Below are positions 15,314 to 15,616 of a stretch of DNA of 15,616 bases, piece by piece (the stretch's first letter is position 1; each line of letters starts with the position of its first letter). The notes beneath the pieces are model-generated. The model saw only the letters and a list, made by a program, of their open reading frames with translations. It searched no databases and had not been told where the DNA came from. A program made the position numbers and the translations under genes. Origin of the DNA: Zetaproteobacteria bacterium (GTDB lineage: Bacteria > Pseudomonadota > Zetaproteobacteria > Mariprofundales > Mariprofundaceae); NCBI GenBank assembly GCA_021545665.1, contig JAJRTX010000195.1, forward strand, positions 1 to 15,616. The letters run 5' to 3'.

Positions 15314-15616
15314 TTATTTAATGGTGGCTTCAGTAGAACTGGAGTCACCCTTGTTGTCGGTCCAGCTCAGTTTGAGCTTGTCACCTTTGCTGGCACCCTT
15401 GAACTTGAATGACAGGTAAGGGTTAGCCGACACGGCAGGGCCCCAGATTGCATTGAGGACATTCTTGCCATTGTGTTCGGCATTGAGTTCCTGAATGAAA
15501 TGAGCCGGGTACTTTTTGCCGGTTTTCTTGTTTTTACGCCTTCCGGTTTCCATCGGGTGAGAGATCAACGCCTTAACAGTCGTTACCCCGTTTTTACTGG
15601 TCGCGCGTACTTTCCA
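15314..15616 (-). CDS. soxZ: Second SoxZ paralogue, 5' end cut by window edge
   Basis: 100 residues in frame to the window edge, lacking only the first few (the family begins roughly M-A-x-x-x before the WKVRAT seen here). Text: VKALISHPMETGRRKNKKTG, YPAHFIQELNAEH, GPAVSANPYLSFKFKGASKGDK and LSWTDNKG, all typical of SoxZ. It aligns without gaps to soxZ copy 1 at about 63% identity, so it is a diverged paralogue, not a recent duplicate. It is closer to the common SoxZ N-terminal consensus (KVRAT-KNGVTTVKALISHPMETG) than copy 1. It has its own terminator and is separated from soxY by the structured element, so it belongs to an upstream transcript, perhaps with another soxY or other sox genes beyond 15616. 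No damage is visible. Confidence 0.95.
   Translation of the reverse strand, partial: WKVRATSKNGVTTVKALISHPMETGRRKNKKTGKKYPAHFIQELNAEHNGKNVLNAIWGPAVSANPYLSFKFKGASKGDKLKLSWTDNKGDSSSTEATIK

Overview
The window is about 15.6 kb of chromosome from what looks like a sulfur-oxidising gammaproteobacterium. The evidence is the gpmI-envC-(ctpA)-yibQ gene order typical of that class, a UbiB that aligns closely with the enterobacterial protein, and sox genes (soxY plus two soxZ paralogues) at the right end. This assignment is inferred from protein similarity recalled by eye, not from a database search. No rRNA, tRNA, CRISPR array or transposase gene was seen.

Left block (1-5152, + strand): the 3' part of gpmI (glycolysis) overlaps envC by 4 bp. 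EnvC here is a LytM-domain amidase activator that has lost its zinc ligands. After a 335-bp gap holding a Rho-independent terminator come ctpA (S41 processing protease), yibQ (divergent polysaccharide deacetylase) and a yajL/DJ-1 gene that overlaps yibQ by 55 bp. The block joins central metabolism with periplasmic peptidoglycan and cell-division functions.

Middle block (5153-9722): a large MscS-type channel with a long periplasmic coiled coil runs tail-to-tail into ubiB (ubiquinone biosynthesis), with a 14-bp convergent overlap. A TerB-family gene is divergent from ubiB across an intergenic region with ordered repeats. A long hairpin lies between terB and the next, convergent gene.

Right-centre block (9723-13886): a small secreted single-Cache protein (minus strand) is divergent from a compact three-gene unit (plus strand). 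That unit encodes a TesA-like SGNH lipoprotein, an unfamiliar six-TM membrane protein with a helix-hairpin-helix-like tail, and a CDP-archaeol-synthase (CarS/DUF46)-like integral membrane enzyme. It is the best candidate in the window for an undescribed, probably lipid-related, system. A YaeI-like metallophosphoesterase converges on it with a 1-bp gap.

Sox block (13945-15616, minus strand): soxY and soxZ form a tight unit ending in a strong terminator. Upstream, between soxY and a second, partial soxZ with its own terminator, lies a 234-bp element. It has 22-bp perfect outer inverted repeats inside roughly 68-bp imperfect arms and a core of consecutive small hairpins, and resembles a MITE or a structured repeat.
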